Source: CAZPXZ01 sp965219495 (GTDB lineage Bacteria; Pseudomonadota; Alphaproteobacteria; Rhodobacterales; CAZPXZ01). Taken from it: a stretch of 64,000 nt of DNA. The stretch spans positions 2,232,001 through 2,296,000 of the forward strand of contig OZ244777.1 in NCBI GenBank assembly GCA_965219495.1, written 5' to 3'. This document shows, piece by piece, positions 53,070 to 62,627 of the stretch (within the stretch, counting starts at the first letter, position 1; each line of letters begins with the position of its first letter). The notes beneath the pieces are model-generated. The model did not search any database and was not told the origin of the DNA. It was given only the letters and a program-made list of their open reading frames with translations. Both the position numbers and the translations under genes were made by a program.

Positions 53070-53312
53070 ATGTCACGCGTTCCGGTTTACATGCCAAAGT
53101 TTGGATTAACCATGGAAGCAGGCACGATCGTCGAGTGGAAACTCGACGTGGGCGCGCAGGTGGCGGAAGGGGAAACCCTTCTGAGCATCGAGACTGAAAA
53201 GTCGGTTGCAGAGATTCCCGCGCCGGTGGGCGGCATCATCGTCGAGAGGCGGTTCAATGTTGGCGACGAAGTGCCCGTCGGCACCGTGCTCGCGTACCTC
53301 GAGGAAGGCTAG
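53070..53312 (+). CDS. Free-standing lipoyl (biotinyl-lipoyl) domain protein
   Basis: 80 aa, a single lipoyl domain: MPKFGLTMEAGTIVEW, the lipoylated Lys in IETEKSVAEI, and FNVGDEVPVGTVLAYLEEG. An E2 normally continues with a peripheral-subunit-binding domain and a catalytic acyltransferase domain; here the gene stops after the lipoyl domain and an ABC permease follows. No E3 is nearby. It may act as a separate acyl carrier for the preceding E1, with E2/E3 supplied from elsewhere. The ATG at 53070 has a GGGA site; a GTG at 53046 is the alternative. Confidence 0.87.
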   Translation: MSRVPVYMPKFGLTMEAGTIVEWKLDVGAQVAEGETLLSIETEKSVAEIPAPVGGIIVERRFNVGDEVPVGTVLAYLEEG

Positions 53313-53357
53313 ACGGCGTCATCCCGGCGGCGTGACAAGGAAAGGACGGACGATCCA

Positions 53358-54257
53358 GTGAGCCGAGCCGAAGCCCTCAATATTGCGACGCCAGGCGTGA
53401 GGGGAATTCTGCTGAACCGCACATTCATGCTGCTCGTTCCGCCAGCCGCGCTCTTCATGGTGTTCCTGCTACTCCCGCTCCTCCTTCTCTTCGCGATCGC
53501 CTTCAATCCGTCCGTTCGAGGAGCGATCGAACTGCAAGGCACGGTGTCGATCGAGAACTTCCAGCGTTTCTTTACCGTTCCGCTGTTCTACAAGTCTCTG
53601 CTGACCAGCCTGCAGCTTGGCGTTGTCACGGTAATTGCTGACATCATCATCGGGTATCCGCTCGCCTACATCATGGCGCGCACGAGGAGCCTGCGCCTCT
53701 TCACCGGACTGGCAATCCTTGTGCTCGCTTCCATGCAGCTCGACATGACCGTTCGCCTGTATGGAATGATCACCATATTCGGCAACAACAATGGCCTGAT
53801 CAACCAGTTTCTCGGCGCAGTGGGAATACCCAAGCTCAAGCTGGTCTACAATTCTACAGGAATTTCTCTGGGACTGGTGCAGTTTACGCTTCCGTTCATG
53901 GTGTTCTCGTTGATCGGGGTTCTGCGGAATATCGATACGACCTATGAACAGGCGGCCCGCAGCCTCGGGGCTGGTCGCTGGAGAGCATTCTTCGACATTA
54001 CCTTCCCGCTGAGCGTTCCGGCCATTGTTTCGGGCTCGGTAATTGTCTTTGCCCTCGCCATTAGCACTTACATAGTCCCGGTCTTGCTCGGCAGTTCCCG
54101 CGTCATGACCATCTCAATGCACCTCTATCAACAGGTCAGCGAGATGGGATTCTGGCAGTTCGGGTCGGCGATCGCGCTTGTGCTGCTGCTGGTCAGCCTG
54201 TTGTCGGTATTCCTGTTCTACCGCCTTAGCCAGCGATACATCGGGGGCCGCTTCTGA
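53358..54257 (+). CDS. ABC transporter permease (PotB/spermidine-type)
   Basis: 299 aa, six TM helices with the EAA loop TYEQAARSLGAGRWRAFFDITFPLSVPAI. The long hydrophilic region after helix 1 (LQGTVSIENFQRFFTVPLFY) is typical of the polyamine/opine/phosphonate-type importer family. Start GTG at 53358 preceded by GGAAAGGA. Forms the membrane channel with the next gene (TGATG overlap). Confidence 0.92.
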   Translation: MSRAEALNIATPGVRGILLNRTFMLLVPPAALFMVFLLLPLLLLFAIAFNPSVRGAIELQGTVSIENFQRFFTVPLFYKSLLTSLQLGVVTVIADIIIGYPLAYIMARTRSLRLFTGLAILVLASMQLDMTVRLYGMITIFGNNNGLINQFLGAVGIPKLKLVYNSTGISLGLVQFTLPFMVFSLIGVLRNIDTTYEQAARSLGAGRWRAFFDITFPLSVPAIVSGSVIVFALAISTYIVPVLLGSSRVMTISMHLYQQVSEMGFWQFGSAIALVLLLVSLLSVFLFYRLSQRYIGGRF

Positions 54258-55135
54258 TGCCTGAAGTCCGTTCCGAGGAGAGGGAATTTCCGGCCGTCTT
54301 CGTCGCCCTGGCGGCGTTGGCGCTGACGGTAATGCTCGCGCCGGTCGCTGTAACCGTGCTCGCCGCCTTCAACGCCGGCAACTATCTTCAGTTTCCGCCA
54401 GACGGACTCTCGATGCGGTGGATCAACGCGTATCTGGAATCGCCACTGTTCCAGGAGAACTTTCTTTTCAGTTTCCGGCTGGCGTTACTGGTCACGGTGA
54501 TCTCGACAGTCCTCGGAACGTGCGCTTCCATCACCTTGACCCGTGTCGATTTTGCCGGACGAGATACGGTGCGGGCGATGTTTCTCGCACCCATCGTGCT
54601 GCCCGGCATGGTGCTCGGATTGGCGCTACTGTCTTTCTATGCAACCGTTGATCTGGGTTTGTTCCGGACATTCTGGGGATTGGTGCTCGGTCACGTGCTG
54701 GTAACGATGCCATTTGTCATCGGAACTGTCGGCGCGTCGCTTGCCCGATTCGATCTTTCGCTGGAAGAGGCGGCGCGAAGTCTGGGGGCCGGGCCGGTCC
54801 GGGCGTTCTGGGACGTCACGGCGCGGGTGATTTCGCAGGGCATGCTGGCGGGCGCAACATTCGCCTTCATCGTCTCCTTCGGTCAGTTCGATGTCTCGCT
54901 GTTCCTGTCCACCATAGAGTTCCGGCCACTCCCAGTGGCGCTCTACGATTCCATTCGATTTCGAACGGATCCAACGATTGCCGCAGCCGGCGTGTTCGCC
55001 ATCGCGACGGTCGTTACCAGCATGCTCATCGGTTACAGCGTGTCGAACTGGATTCGGACGCCAAGAAAGAAGGCGACAGCTCGGAGCATCGCACCGACCG
55101 CGGTCCGTTCCGAAGGCCGGGCTCCGAATACGTGA
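54257..55135 (+). CDS. ABC transporter permease (PotC type)
   Basis: 292 aa, six TM helices, EAA loop SLEEAARSLGAGPVRAFWDVTARVI. The start codon shares one base with the previous stop. Pairs with the PotB-type permease. The decayed permease at 42,600-43,022 is of the same type but a different gene. Confidence 0.92.
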   Translation: MPEVRSEEREFPAVFVALAALALTVMLAPVAVTVLAAFNAGNYLQFPPDGLSMRWINAYLESPLFQENFLFSFRLALLVTVISTVLGTCASITLTRVDFAGRDTVRAMFLAPIVLPGMVLGLALLSFYATVDLGLFRTFWGLVLGHVLVTMPFVIGTVGASLARFDLSLEEAARSLGAGPVRAFWDVTARVISQGMLAGATFAFIVSFGQFDVSLFLSTIEFRPLPVALYDSIRFRTDPTIAAAGVFAIATVVTSMLIGYSVSNWIRTPRKKATARSIAPTAVRSEGRAPNT

Positions 55136-55333
55136 GAACGTGCAGATCCCGTGAAGAGGAGGCGCTTCAGATGCGTGCAAAAATTGGGAATAGATCCGTA
55201 CGTCCGATTCTGAGAGCGTCAGGAGTCGATCCAAATGCCGGGACCAGGGTAGGCCCGGATCGAGCAAGCCGCACGCACCGGTTTGTTGGCATCAGACAAG
55301 TATTTCAACATCCAAATTTAGGAGGAATTCGAT
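55136..55333. other. Spacer between the permeases and the binding protein gene
   Basis: 200 bases; the end is AT-richer (ATTTCAACATCCAAATTTAGGAGGAATTCG) and gives the binding protein gene a strong AGGAGG site. A separate promoter here would allow higher expression of the binding protein. Confidence 0.45.
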
Positions 55334-56524
55334 ATGAAACGGCATGAAACCAAAGACTTGGAACTCATCGACAAGGTGGAGGCATTGCGTTCCCGATTCA
55401 TGAACGGTGACCTGCCCAGGCGCAGATTCTTGCAGGGCTTGTTTGCCATGGGGCTTACGGGCACCGCGGTTTCCGCGGTCATGGCGAACAGCGTGCGAGC
55501 GCAAAGCAGCGGTGGCGGAGATCCGGAAGTTGTATGGGATGGCGAAGTCTTCGATGCCGGCGGTGAAACCGTAACTGTCGCGCACTGGGGCGGCGAGCTG
55601 CAGGATCTGGCGAATCGCGCGGTGATCAAGCAGTTTGAGCAGGACTTCAACGCGAAGGTCCGCTACGATGCCGATTGGCCCTGGTTTACCAAGATGTCAT
55701 TGGCGGGGCCGGATAATCCGCCAATCGATCTCTACAACGGCAATTTGCCCGAGTCTTTCAATCTTGAATCTCGGGGCTTTTTCGTAAGCCAGGACGACTT
55801 GGCGGCCAATGTTCCTTCGATCGCGGAAATGTGGAAGGAAATCGCGTTCTATGGCCCGGGCGTGATCTGGGCGTTGCACGTCATGGGCATAGCCTATCGA
55901 ACGGACCAGGTGAGCGAGCCGCCGACTTCGATTGCCGATCTCTGGAAGGAAGAGTACGCCGGGGTGCGCGCCATATACGTGCCTTTGAACGATCTCCAGG
56001 CGATCTTCTTCATGTCCATAAACAAGGTGTTCGGCAAGGATCAATACGACATGCAGACCGGTTTCGACAAACTCGCCGAAGGGACGCCCTGGATCGCCAG
56101 TCCGTTCACCGGCGAGACCATGAACTTGATGGAACGCGGCGAGGTCGTAATCGCGTGGCAGACCGATGGTGAGGCTTTGTTGCAAAAGGAACGAGGTCTA
56201 CCGATCGATTGGGTGCAGGCAAAGGAGATTGCTCCATTCAACCAGATGCATTCGGCCGTTTCACGCGGATCTCCCCCGCTCCAGAAGAAACTCGCCTACG
56301 CATTGCTCGAACGGTATGTCTCGGCCGATGCCGGAACGGTCTGGTCGGATGGCTTGTTCTTCCATCCGGTGAACCTGAAGTCGACATTGTCGCCAAAGAT
56401 GTATCAGCTTGGCTACAAGGGCACGGCAGACGATTTTGAGAACCTCTTCTTGCCGGACTGGAAATGGTACATCGCCAACCAGTCGCAAATTGTCGACACC
56501 ACAAACGCCATCCTGGCAGGGTAA
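55334..56524 (+). CDS. ABC transporter substrate-binding protein (PotD type), Tat-exported
   Basis: 396 aa. The N-terminus has a twin-arginine motif (LPRRRFLQGLFAMGLTG) and a hydrophobic h-region ending SVRAQS, so the protein is exported folded through Tat. The mature part has the extracellular solute-binding protein family fold (GGELQDLANRAVIKQFEQDF, DLYNGNLPES, LNDLQAIFFMSINKVFG). A preceding AGGAGG supports strong translation. Polyamine-type proteins bind cationic amines; the actual ligand is unknown. Confidence 0.93.
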   Translation: MKRHETKDLELIDKVEALRSRFMNGDLPRRRFLQGLFAMGLTGTAVSAVMANSVRAQSSGGGDPEVVWDGEVFDAGGETVTVAHWGGELQDLANRAVIKQFEQDFNAKVRYDADWPWFTKMSLAGPDNPPIDLYNGNLPESFNLESRGFFVSQDDLAANVPSIAEMWKEIAFYGPGVIWALHVMGIAYRTDQVSEPPTSIADLWKEEYAGVRAIYVPLNDLQAIFFMSINKVFGKDQYDMQTGFDKLAEGTPWIASPFTGETMNLMERGEVVIAWQTDGEALLQKERGLPIDWVQAKEIAPFNQMHSAVSRGSPPLQKKLAYALLERYVSADAGTVWSDGLFFHPVNLKSTLSPKMYQLGYKGTADDFENLFLPDWKWYIANQSQIVDTTNAILAG

Positions 56525-56537
56525 TGCAAACTGAGTT

Positions 56538-56567
56538 CCGCGGCGCGACATCTCGTTCGCGCCGCGG
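56538..56567 (+). terminator. Hairpin after the binding protein gene
   Basis: An 11-bp perfect stem CCGCGGCGCGA / TCGCGCCGCGG with an 8-base loop, 14 bases after the binding-protein stop and 28 before the ATPase start. No T-tract follows, so an mRNA-stabilising or attenuating element is likelier than a true terminator. Confidence 0.65.
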
Positions 56568-56594
56568 GTCGTGACGCCGAGCCTGGACTGGACC

Positions 56595-57677
56595 ATGCAC
56601 CAGGTTGAAATCAGAAATGTAAGCAAGCTGTTCGGCTCGTTCTGCGCTGTCTCGGACTGCAACATCTCGGTTGGAAAAGGGGAGTTCTTTTCGCTTCTCG
56701 GACCGAGCGGTTGCGGCAAGACGACCACGCTGCGGATGCTTGCCGGTTTTATTCCACCGAGCGCCGGGCAGATTCTCCTGCAAGGAGACGACGTCACGGG
56801 GCTGCCTCCCGAACGGAGGAACATTGGAATCGTCTTCCAGAATTATGCGGTATTCCCGCACATGACGGTGGCCGCCAACGTTGGGTACGGTCTCAAGCTA
56901 AGAAAAGAACCGAAGACCGAGATCGAAAGGAGGGTGAAGGAAGCGCTAACCCAGGTCGATCTGGACGGCTACGAGAACCGGACGCCAAACGAATTGAGCG
57001 GGGGCGAACTGCAACGAGTCGCATTGGCCCGGGTGATCGTCCTCGAGCCCCGCCTGCTGTTGCTCGACGAACCGCTTAGCGCATTGGACAAGCGGCTTCG
57101 GGACGAGATGCGGGTATGGCTGAAACAGCTGCAGAATGACCTCGGAATCACCACGATCTACGTTACGCACGACCAGGACGAAGCCCTGTCGCTGTCGGAC
57201 AGGCTGGCGGTCATGAGAAGTGGAAAGGTGCAACAGATTGGGGCGCCGTTGGAAATCTACGAAAAACCGTCCAACCGGTTTGTCGCGAATTTCATCGGCG
57301 AGTCCAATTTCCTATCCGCGCGCGTTCTCGGCGCCGACGAGTCGCATCTCAAGCTGGAATTGGAGGGGGGAAGCACTTGCTTGACGCCAAGGCGAGAGGA
57401 CTTGCCGACGGAAATTGGAACGCGAATCACGGTGATGATCCGTCCGGAACAGGTGAGGCTGCATGCGCCGGACACGGACGCGTTCAATCGGTTTTCCGGA
57501 GAACTCGACTCCGCATCTTTTCACGGATCGATGATACGATTTCGCGCGAAGCTGGCAGGAGGCATCTCGGTCCAGGGCGAGTTCCCCAATCTGGGCAGGG
57601 AGGACCTGACCACCGGTCGGCAGGTAACCATCGGCTGGAACCGCGATCATTCGGTGCTGTTCCCGGAGACGGATTGA
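56595..57677 (+). CDS. ABC transporter ATP-binding protein (PotA type)
   Basis: 360 aa. Walker A GPSGCGKTTT, Q-loop FQNYAVFPHMTV, signature LSGGELQRVALARV (Glu replaces the usual Gln after SGG), Walker B LLLLDEPLSALD, H-loop VTHDQDEA, and a C-terminal TOBE domain. The ATG at 56595 (MHQVEIRNVS) starts the normal fold. Energises the transporter at 53,358-56,524. Intact, in contrast to the ATPase remnant at 37,000. Confidence 0.93.
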   Translation: MHQVEIRNVSKLFGSFCAVSDCNISVGKGEFFSLLGPSGCGKTTTLRMLAGFIPPSAGQILLQGDDVTGLPPERRNIGIVFQNYAVFPHMTVAANVGYGLKLRKEPKTEIERRVKEALTQVDLDGYENRTPNELSGGELQRVALARVIVLEPRLLLLDEPLSALDKRLRDEMRVWLKQLQNDLGITTIYVTHDQDEALSLSDRLAVMRSGKVQQIGAPLEIYEKPSNRFVANFIGESNFLSARVLGADESHLKLELEGGSTCLTPRREDLPTEIGTRITVMIRPEQVRLHAPDTDAFNRFSGELDSASFHGSMIRFRAKLAGGISVQGEFPNLGREDLTTGRQVTIGWNRDHSVLFPETD

Positions 57678-57739
57678 TGCGGAAGAGCAGAGGCTCGCCG
57701 ACGGTCTGGAACGAAGTAAAGCGTCGTTGAGGTAGTTCC

Positions 57740-58474
57740 ATGCGAATCGACGTGGTGCAGGCCACCGTTCCGGCGGCCGGGGCGCTTGACGGTGGTCGAG
57801 CCCGCGCGATCCGGGCCGCCGGATCGCCAACAACGGAAATCAGGATCCGGCTGCCGCGAAACGCGCCAACCTCCATTTCCAGCCGGTTTGAAAATGCCGT
57901 CGCCGCGCCGGGCGTCTTGCGCCAGGTGATTGAGGCGGAGAACGAGGGCGCCGATGCGGTCGTCATCAACTGCACTGCAGACACGGCCGTGCAGGCGGCG
58001 CGCGAGGCAGTGCGCATTCCAGTCATCGGAGTTTCGGAAGCCTCGTTTCATCTGGCCTCCCAACTGTCAGACAGGTTTTCCGTGCTCACCTTCGCCAAGC
58101 GGATCGCTCCGAGGTTCTACGCAATGGCGCGCGAATGGGGTCTCTCGCACAAACTGGTTTCGGTGAAATCGATCGAAACGCCGCTTGAGAAGATCGCCGA
58201 CCCGGGCAAGCTGGCCGATGACCTGGCGGCGGGAGTTCGCTCCTCTGTAACGGAGGACGGAGCTCAACTCGTAATCCTGGGCTGCACGGACTTCGAACTT
58301 GCCGCAGAAAACGTGTCGGCCCAATCACGGGCTGGCGGACTGGACATACCGCTATTGAAACCATTCAAAACGGGCGTTTGCCTGGCGGAAAACCTGGTGG
58401 CGATGGGCATTTCACACAGCAGGCTGACTTACCCGCTACCGTGCGGCAAGCCTCCCGTTGAACATCTGTCATGA
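57740..58474 (+). CDS. Asp/Glu/hydantoin racemase-family protein
   Basis: 244 aa. Both half-site cysteines of the two-base racemase mechanism are present: VINCTADTAV and ILGCTDFEL. Hydantoin racemases and related enzymes interconvert enantiomers of hydantoins or amino acids. This supports a D/L nitrogenous substrate in the pathway. ATGA overlap with the P450 gene that follows. Confidence 0.88.
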   Translation: MRIDVVQATVPAAGALDGGRARAIRAAGSPTTEIRIRLPRNAPTSISSRFENAVAAPGVLRQVIEAENEGADAVVINCTADTAVQAAREAVRIPVIGVSEASFHLASQLSDRFSVLTFAKRIAPRFYAMAREWGLSHKLVSVKSIETPLEKIADPGKLADDLAAGVRSSVTEDGAQLVILGCTDFELAAENVSAQSRAGGLDIPLLKPFKTGVCLAENLVAMGISHSRLTYPLPCGKPPVEHLS

Positions 58475-59745
58475 TTGAACAACAGCTCCAGGGACACTGC
58501 CCCGGAAGCTCCGGAATTGCTTGTTTCGATCCGTCCGCCGACTTGGTGAGAGAAAACCCGTATCCATTCTACGATTGGCTGCGCAGCCACGACCCGGTCC
58601 ATTGGGGCGCATCGGGCGATCCAGCGGTTTCGGGGTGTTGGTACATCACCCGATACCAGGATGCCGTCGCGGTGCTGAAGGACGGCCGGTTCGGGCACGA
58701 ACCCCCGATTGAAGGATGGAACGGGCGCGGGACAGGCCCGCGGCGAATCGAGAGCGTCGCTTGCCGACGGGCGATCAATCAGGCCACCAAGCACTGGATG
58801 TTCATGCGTGATCCGCCAGCGCACACGCGCCTGCGCGGATATGCCGCCAGGTACTTCACTCCTGCCGCCATCAGGAGGCATGGCGGGCGCATTCAAGCCA
58901 TCATAGACGAGCTCTTGGACAGGTTGGCGGACAACAACCGCATGGATGCCGTAGGCCAACTCGGCGAACCTTTATCGGTGATTTCCGTTGCGGAAATAAT
59001 CGGCGTTCCGTCCCAGGATCGCGACCGATTCATACCCTGGACCCGTGCGCTTTCCGCCATGATCGAGTTCGACAAGACGGACGCGGTCATGCAGCGCGGC
59101 TTGGAGGCGATTCACGAACTGAACGACTATCTTCTCGATTTGATCCAGAAACGTCGAACGGAGCCCGGCCATGACTTGATTTCCGCACTGGTCGCGAGAT
59201 CTGAAGCGGAGAACATCGGCGATGACGAGCTATTGGGAACGTGCACGCAACTATTGTTCGGCGGCAACGAGCCAGTCGCGCATCTGATCAGCTTAGGCTT
59301 GGTTTCCCTGCTCCGAAATCCCGGGGAACTGGCGCGTTGGCGCGCGGAACCGGGAATTGACAAGACCGCCGTGGAAGAACTGATGCGCTATGACAGTTCC
59401 GTGCAAATGACGTTTCGCCGGGGGCTTGTTGACTGTGAAATTCGGGGCCGGAATATCCGGCAGGGCGATTTGGTCGCAGTCGTATTTGGTTCCGCAAACC
59501 GCGACCCGCAAATGTTCGCGGATCCGGACCGGCTGAATCTATCTCGGCGACCGAACCGGCATTTGTCGCTCGGCAAGGGACGGCATGTTTGCTTGGGGGC
59601 GGCCCTGGCCCGGCTCGTCGGCCGGTTCGCGTTTTCGTCCATGCTGAACAGATTGCCGGAAATGTCTTTGGCATCCAGTCGACTCGATTGGGCGGCATCG
59701 GTTGCAGTGCGTGGCCTGCGGCGTCTTGATGTCGATTTCTCATGA
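58471..59745 (+). CDS. Cytochrome P450 (second copy, atypical loops)
   Basis: 424 aa. ExxR in VEELMRYDSSVQMTFRRGLV, heme loop HLSLGKGRHVCLG with the axial Cys (the first aromatic of the FxxG motif is Leu), and I-helix LLFGGNEPVAHLIS with Asn-Glu-Pro where oxygen-activating P450s usually have Glu-Thr. Related NEP P450s exist. Only distantly similar to the P450 at 43,287. Translationally coupled to the racemase gene, so it probably oxidises the same compound. Confidence 0.9.
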   Translation: MIEQQLQGHCPGSSGIACFDPSADLVRENPYPFYDWLRSHDPVHWGASGDPAVSGCWYITRYQDAVAVLKDGRFGHEPPIEGWNGRGTGPRRIESVACRRAINQATKHWMFMRDPPAHTRLRGYAARYFTPAAIRRHGGRIQAIIDELLDRLADNNRMDAVGQLGEPLSVISVAEIIGVPSQDRDRFIPWTRALSAMIEFDKTDAVMQRGLEAIHELNDYLLDLIQKRRTEPGHDLISALVARSEAENIGDDELLGTCTQLLFGGNEPVAHLISLGLVSLLRNPGELARWRAEPGIDKTAVEELMRYDSSVQMTFRRGLVDCEIRGRNIRQGDLVAVVFGSANRDPQMFADPDRLNLSRRPNRHLSLGKGRHVCLGAALARLVGRFAFSSMLNRLPEMSLASSRLDWAASVAVRGLRRLDVDFS

Positions 59746-59828
59746 AACGAACTCGAAACGCGGGAGTGCGTCACACGGCGTTTGACCGAAAGAAACGTTG
59801 AACTGAAATAACGAATTGGAACTGGGAA

Positions 59829-60638
59829 ATGCGGAAGTCTCGCTTGTCGAACAAGGTGGCGCTGGTCACCGGAGCGGCCCGTGGAATTGGCCGGGCGATC
59901 GCGCTCAAATTTGCGGAAGAGGGATGCAATCTGGGGGTTCTGGATCTCAACCTTGAGGGAGCCGCAGAAACTGCCTGTTCGGCGGAAGTTCTAGGCGTGC
60001 GGGCCATCCCCATTCGCCTGGACGTCACCAACCGGACCGAAGTGGAAGAGGCTACGCATCGTGCAGTCGATGAATTCGGAGCGCTGGATATTCTCGTCAA
60101 CAATGCCGGGATATTGGAGGTCGTTCAGTTCGAAGAAATGACGACCGGCCAATGGCAACGAATGCTGGACGTCAACCTCACCGGTGTCTTTCATGCGACC
60201 CAGTGCTTTGTTCGCCACCTGCTGAGCGAAAACCGCCCCGGCGCCATCGTGAACCTTTCCTCCATCTCCGGGCAGGTCGCCTTTAACGGTTCCTCGCACT
60301 ACTGCGTGTCCAAAGCCGGCATTGCGCAACTCACCAGATGCCTGGCAATGGAGTACGGGCAATTCGGAATTCGCGCCAACGCGATGGCGCCGGGAATCAT
60401 CGAAACGGAGATGACCAAGCCGGCGCTTTCTGAAGCGGAAATGTCCGAAGAGTGGATAAAGCGAATTCCGATGCGCAGGTTCGGAACGGTCAAAGAGGTT
60501 GCCGATTTGGCGCTCTTTCTGGCTTCGGATGAATCCAGCTACCTGAACGGAGAAACCATCTCCTTGGACGGGGGCGCCGTGCCCGCCTGGAGCAAACCTG
60601 GTGAGGCCGAACGACCGATGCGACGAAACTGGCCCTGA
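59829..60638 (+). CDS. Short-chain dehydrogenase/reductase
   Basis: 269 aa classical SDR. TGAARGIGRAIA cofactor loop, NNAG motif, catalytic Ser in NLSSISG, YCVSK as the Tyr-x-x-x-Lys, and DGGAVPAW near the end. NAD(P)-dependent oxidoreductase for an alcohol or ketone intermediate. Follows the P450 by 83 bases in the same orientation. Confidence 0.93.
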   Translation: MRKSRLSNKVALVTGAARGIGRAIALKFAEEGCNLGVLDLNLEGAAETACSAEVLGVRAIPIRLDVTNRTEVEEATHRAVDEFGALDILVNNAGILEVVQFEEMTTGQWQRMLDVNLTGVFHATQCFVRHLLSENRPGAIVNLSSISGQVAFNGSSHYCVSKAGIAQLTRCLAMEYGQFGIRANAMAPGIIETEMTKPALSEAEMSEEWIKRIPMRRFGTVKEVADLALFLASDESSYLNGETISLDGGAVPAWSKPGEAERPMRRNWP

Positions 60639-61088
60639 CGGGGGATGCGCGCGATGGCGGATCCTCACCCGCCGCCAAAGCCGGCGCCCTTGGACACCAA
60701 GCCGGGTTGACGCGGGCGCAACTCTCCCGAATGGCGTCACGGGGGTGAGGAACGGGCGCCAGGATCTGATGGCGACTTGCCGTTTTTTTCGGCTCTCGCC
60801 CGGGTGATTGGGTTGGAATCATTCCTGCGCGAGGCGAAGGCTTCCGGGGTGGATGTCCGTTCGACCCGGGCCCTCAAGACCGACTGCAAGGAAGGATCCC
60901 GGTGCGGCCAGTCTTCACCCAAGCGAATGCGAAAGCGGTTGGCGAGCGCCCGGGACATCCCGATAATCAATTTTGCACAGCCTGAATGATGGTGTTTCTT
61001 GCCCATTTCAGAATTCGGCCCAAGGGATGTGTTGCGAAGCTGACGAAATGGCTCGCTGATTCAGACAAGTCAGGAACGGAGTCCCTTC
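60639..61088. other. Intergenic region before the amidohydrolase
   Basis: 450 bases without a recognisable gene; a 70-codon frame on the plus strand (60777-60989) is not family-like. May hold an internal promoter for the amidohydrolase-SDR pair. Confidence 0.45.
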
Positions 61089-62552
61089 ATGATCGAAATT
61101 GAAGAATTCGAAGTCGACTGGTTGTTCGAGCACCCTGGCGTCAAGGCTCCGAAGCCTGACGCGGTTCTCTGCATTGCGAACGGGAAAATATCTTCTGTGA
61201 GGTCATCGCACCGGCGCAAAAAGCGCGGGCGGGTGGCTCTTCCCGCCCTTGTGAACGCGCACGATCATGGGCGGTGCTTCAGGCCGATTGCTTACGGGGT
61301 AGGCGATCAACCTTTGGAATGCTGGCTCTCGATGCTGGGACACATGCCGTCCGTTGATTTGTATACCCAAAGCGTCGTTGCGTTTGGCAGAATGGCGCTG
61401 AGCGGGATTGCCGCGGTATCCCAAGTACATATTCCGGGCGGCGATGACCCGGTCGTCGAGGCCGAAGCCGTCACCAGGGCGGCGATGGACGTTGGCGTTC
61501 GTCTCGCCTATGCGGCGCCAATCGTGGATACCAACGCTTTCGTGTACGGCGGCGCTTCAGCAATTCGTAGCCACCATACTCCGGCGGACTGGAAAATTGT
61601 GCGGAATTGGGATAGCCGGCCAGATACCGCAGAAGCCCAGGTCGAGGCGGTTGACGCAATTGCGGACGCATGCTCGGGACCGATGGTCAACGTTCAGTAT
61701 GGTCCGGCGGGGCCCCAGTGGGTGACCGAGAACGGGTGGCGCCTGCTGGCCGAGCGCGCCGCCGAAACCGGGCGGCGGATCCACACGCACCTACTGGAAA
61801 CAAAGACCCAGAGGCAGTGGGCGGATGCGCACTATCCGAACGGGATTCTCGGTTTTCTTGATTCCATCGGTGCGTTGTCACCGCAACTGACGGTAGCGCA
61901 CTGCGTCTGGCCAACGAATGAAGAAATCGATCTCCTCGCGGATCGCAATGTCGCAGTTGTAATCAATTCGTCCTCGAATCTCCGGCTGAAGTCGGGAATT
62001 GCTCCGGTTCGAGAATTCCTTGAAGCTGGCCTTTCGTTCGGGTTTGGCCTTGACGGAATGGCGTTCAACGATGACGAGGATGCATTGTTTGAACTTCGTT
62101 TGTTGGCAAGTCTTCATTCGCAATTCGGTTTTGAGGGTACGGGGATCACAGAGGCGCAGGCCTGGTGGGCGGCGACCGGCGGCGGCAGGCGTACGATTGA
62201 CAATTCCGAATCATCCGGATTGCTCAAGGATGGTTTCGACGCCGATGTCATGGTCCTTGATTTGGAAGCGCTGTCGAAAGACGTGATCCCAGGTCTCGCC
62301 GATCCTCTGGATCTCATCATGACGCGTTCGCGCAAAGCCCATGTTACGGATCTCTACGTCGCGGGACGCCACGTCGTGTCGGAGGGCCGCCTGACAGGCG
62401 TAGATCTGGACGCGGCGGAAAGCGAGATAGGCGATGCTGCAGTTTTGAAGGCGGCGGGACTGAAGGCTGAAAGGAACCTGTTGCTGCATCACCGCGACAT
62501 GGTGGGAAACTATTATCGGACTGGCCACCATCTCCACCGGCGCGATGGGTAG
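61089..62552 (+). CDS. Amidohydrolase of the TrzN/AtzA/SsnA type
   Basis: 487 aa metal-dependent hydrolase. First metal motif LPALVNAHDHG, then IHTHLLET (His), TVAHCVWP (His), NSSSNLRLKSG, and the Asp in GFGLDGMAFNDDED; the C-terminal beta sandwich ends VAGRHVVSEGRLTG. The family removes amines or chlorides from N-heterocycles (triazines, guanine) or hydrolyses cyclic amides. A strong candidate for a key ring or amine step in the pathway. The ATG at 61089 starts MIEIEEFEVDW. Confidence 0.9.
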   Translation: MIEIEEFEVDWLFEHPGVKAPKPDAVLCIANGKISSVRSSHRRKKRGRVALPALVNAHDHGRCFRPIAYGVGDQPLECWLSMLGHMPSVDLYTQSVVAFGRMALSGIAAVSQVHIPGGDDPVVEAEAVTRAAMDVGVRLAYAAPIVDTNAFVYGGASAIRSHHTPADWKIVRNWDSRPDTAEAQVEAVDAIADACSGPMVNVQYGPAGPQWVTENGWRLLAERAAETGRRIHTHLLETKTQRQWADAHYPNGILGFLDSIGALSPQLTVAHCVWPTNEEIDLLADRNVAVVINSSSNLRLKSGIAPVREFLEAGLSFGFGLDGMAFNDDEDALFELRLLASLHSQFGFEGTGITEAQAWWAATGGGRRTIDNSESSGLLKDGFDADVMVLDLEALSKDVIPGLADPLDLIMTRSRKAHVTDLYVAGRHVVSEGRLTGVDLDAAESEIGDAAVLKAAGLKAERNLLLHHRDMVGNYYRTGHHLHRRDG

Positions 62553-62627
62553 CGAATTGCAGCTGAATTCCTTCTCGCCACGAAGAAAACTGAAGAACGC
62601 CGCCTGCGGGCTGGAGAACCAGAACAC

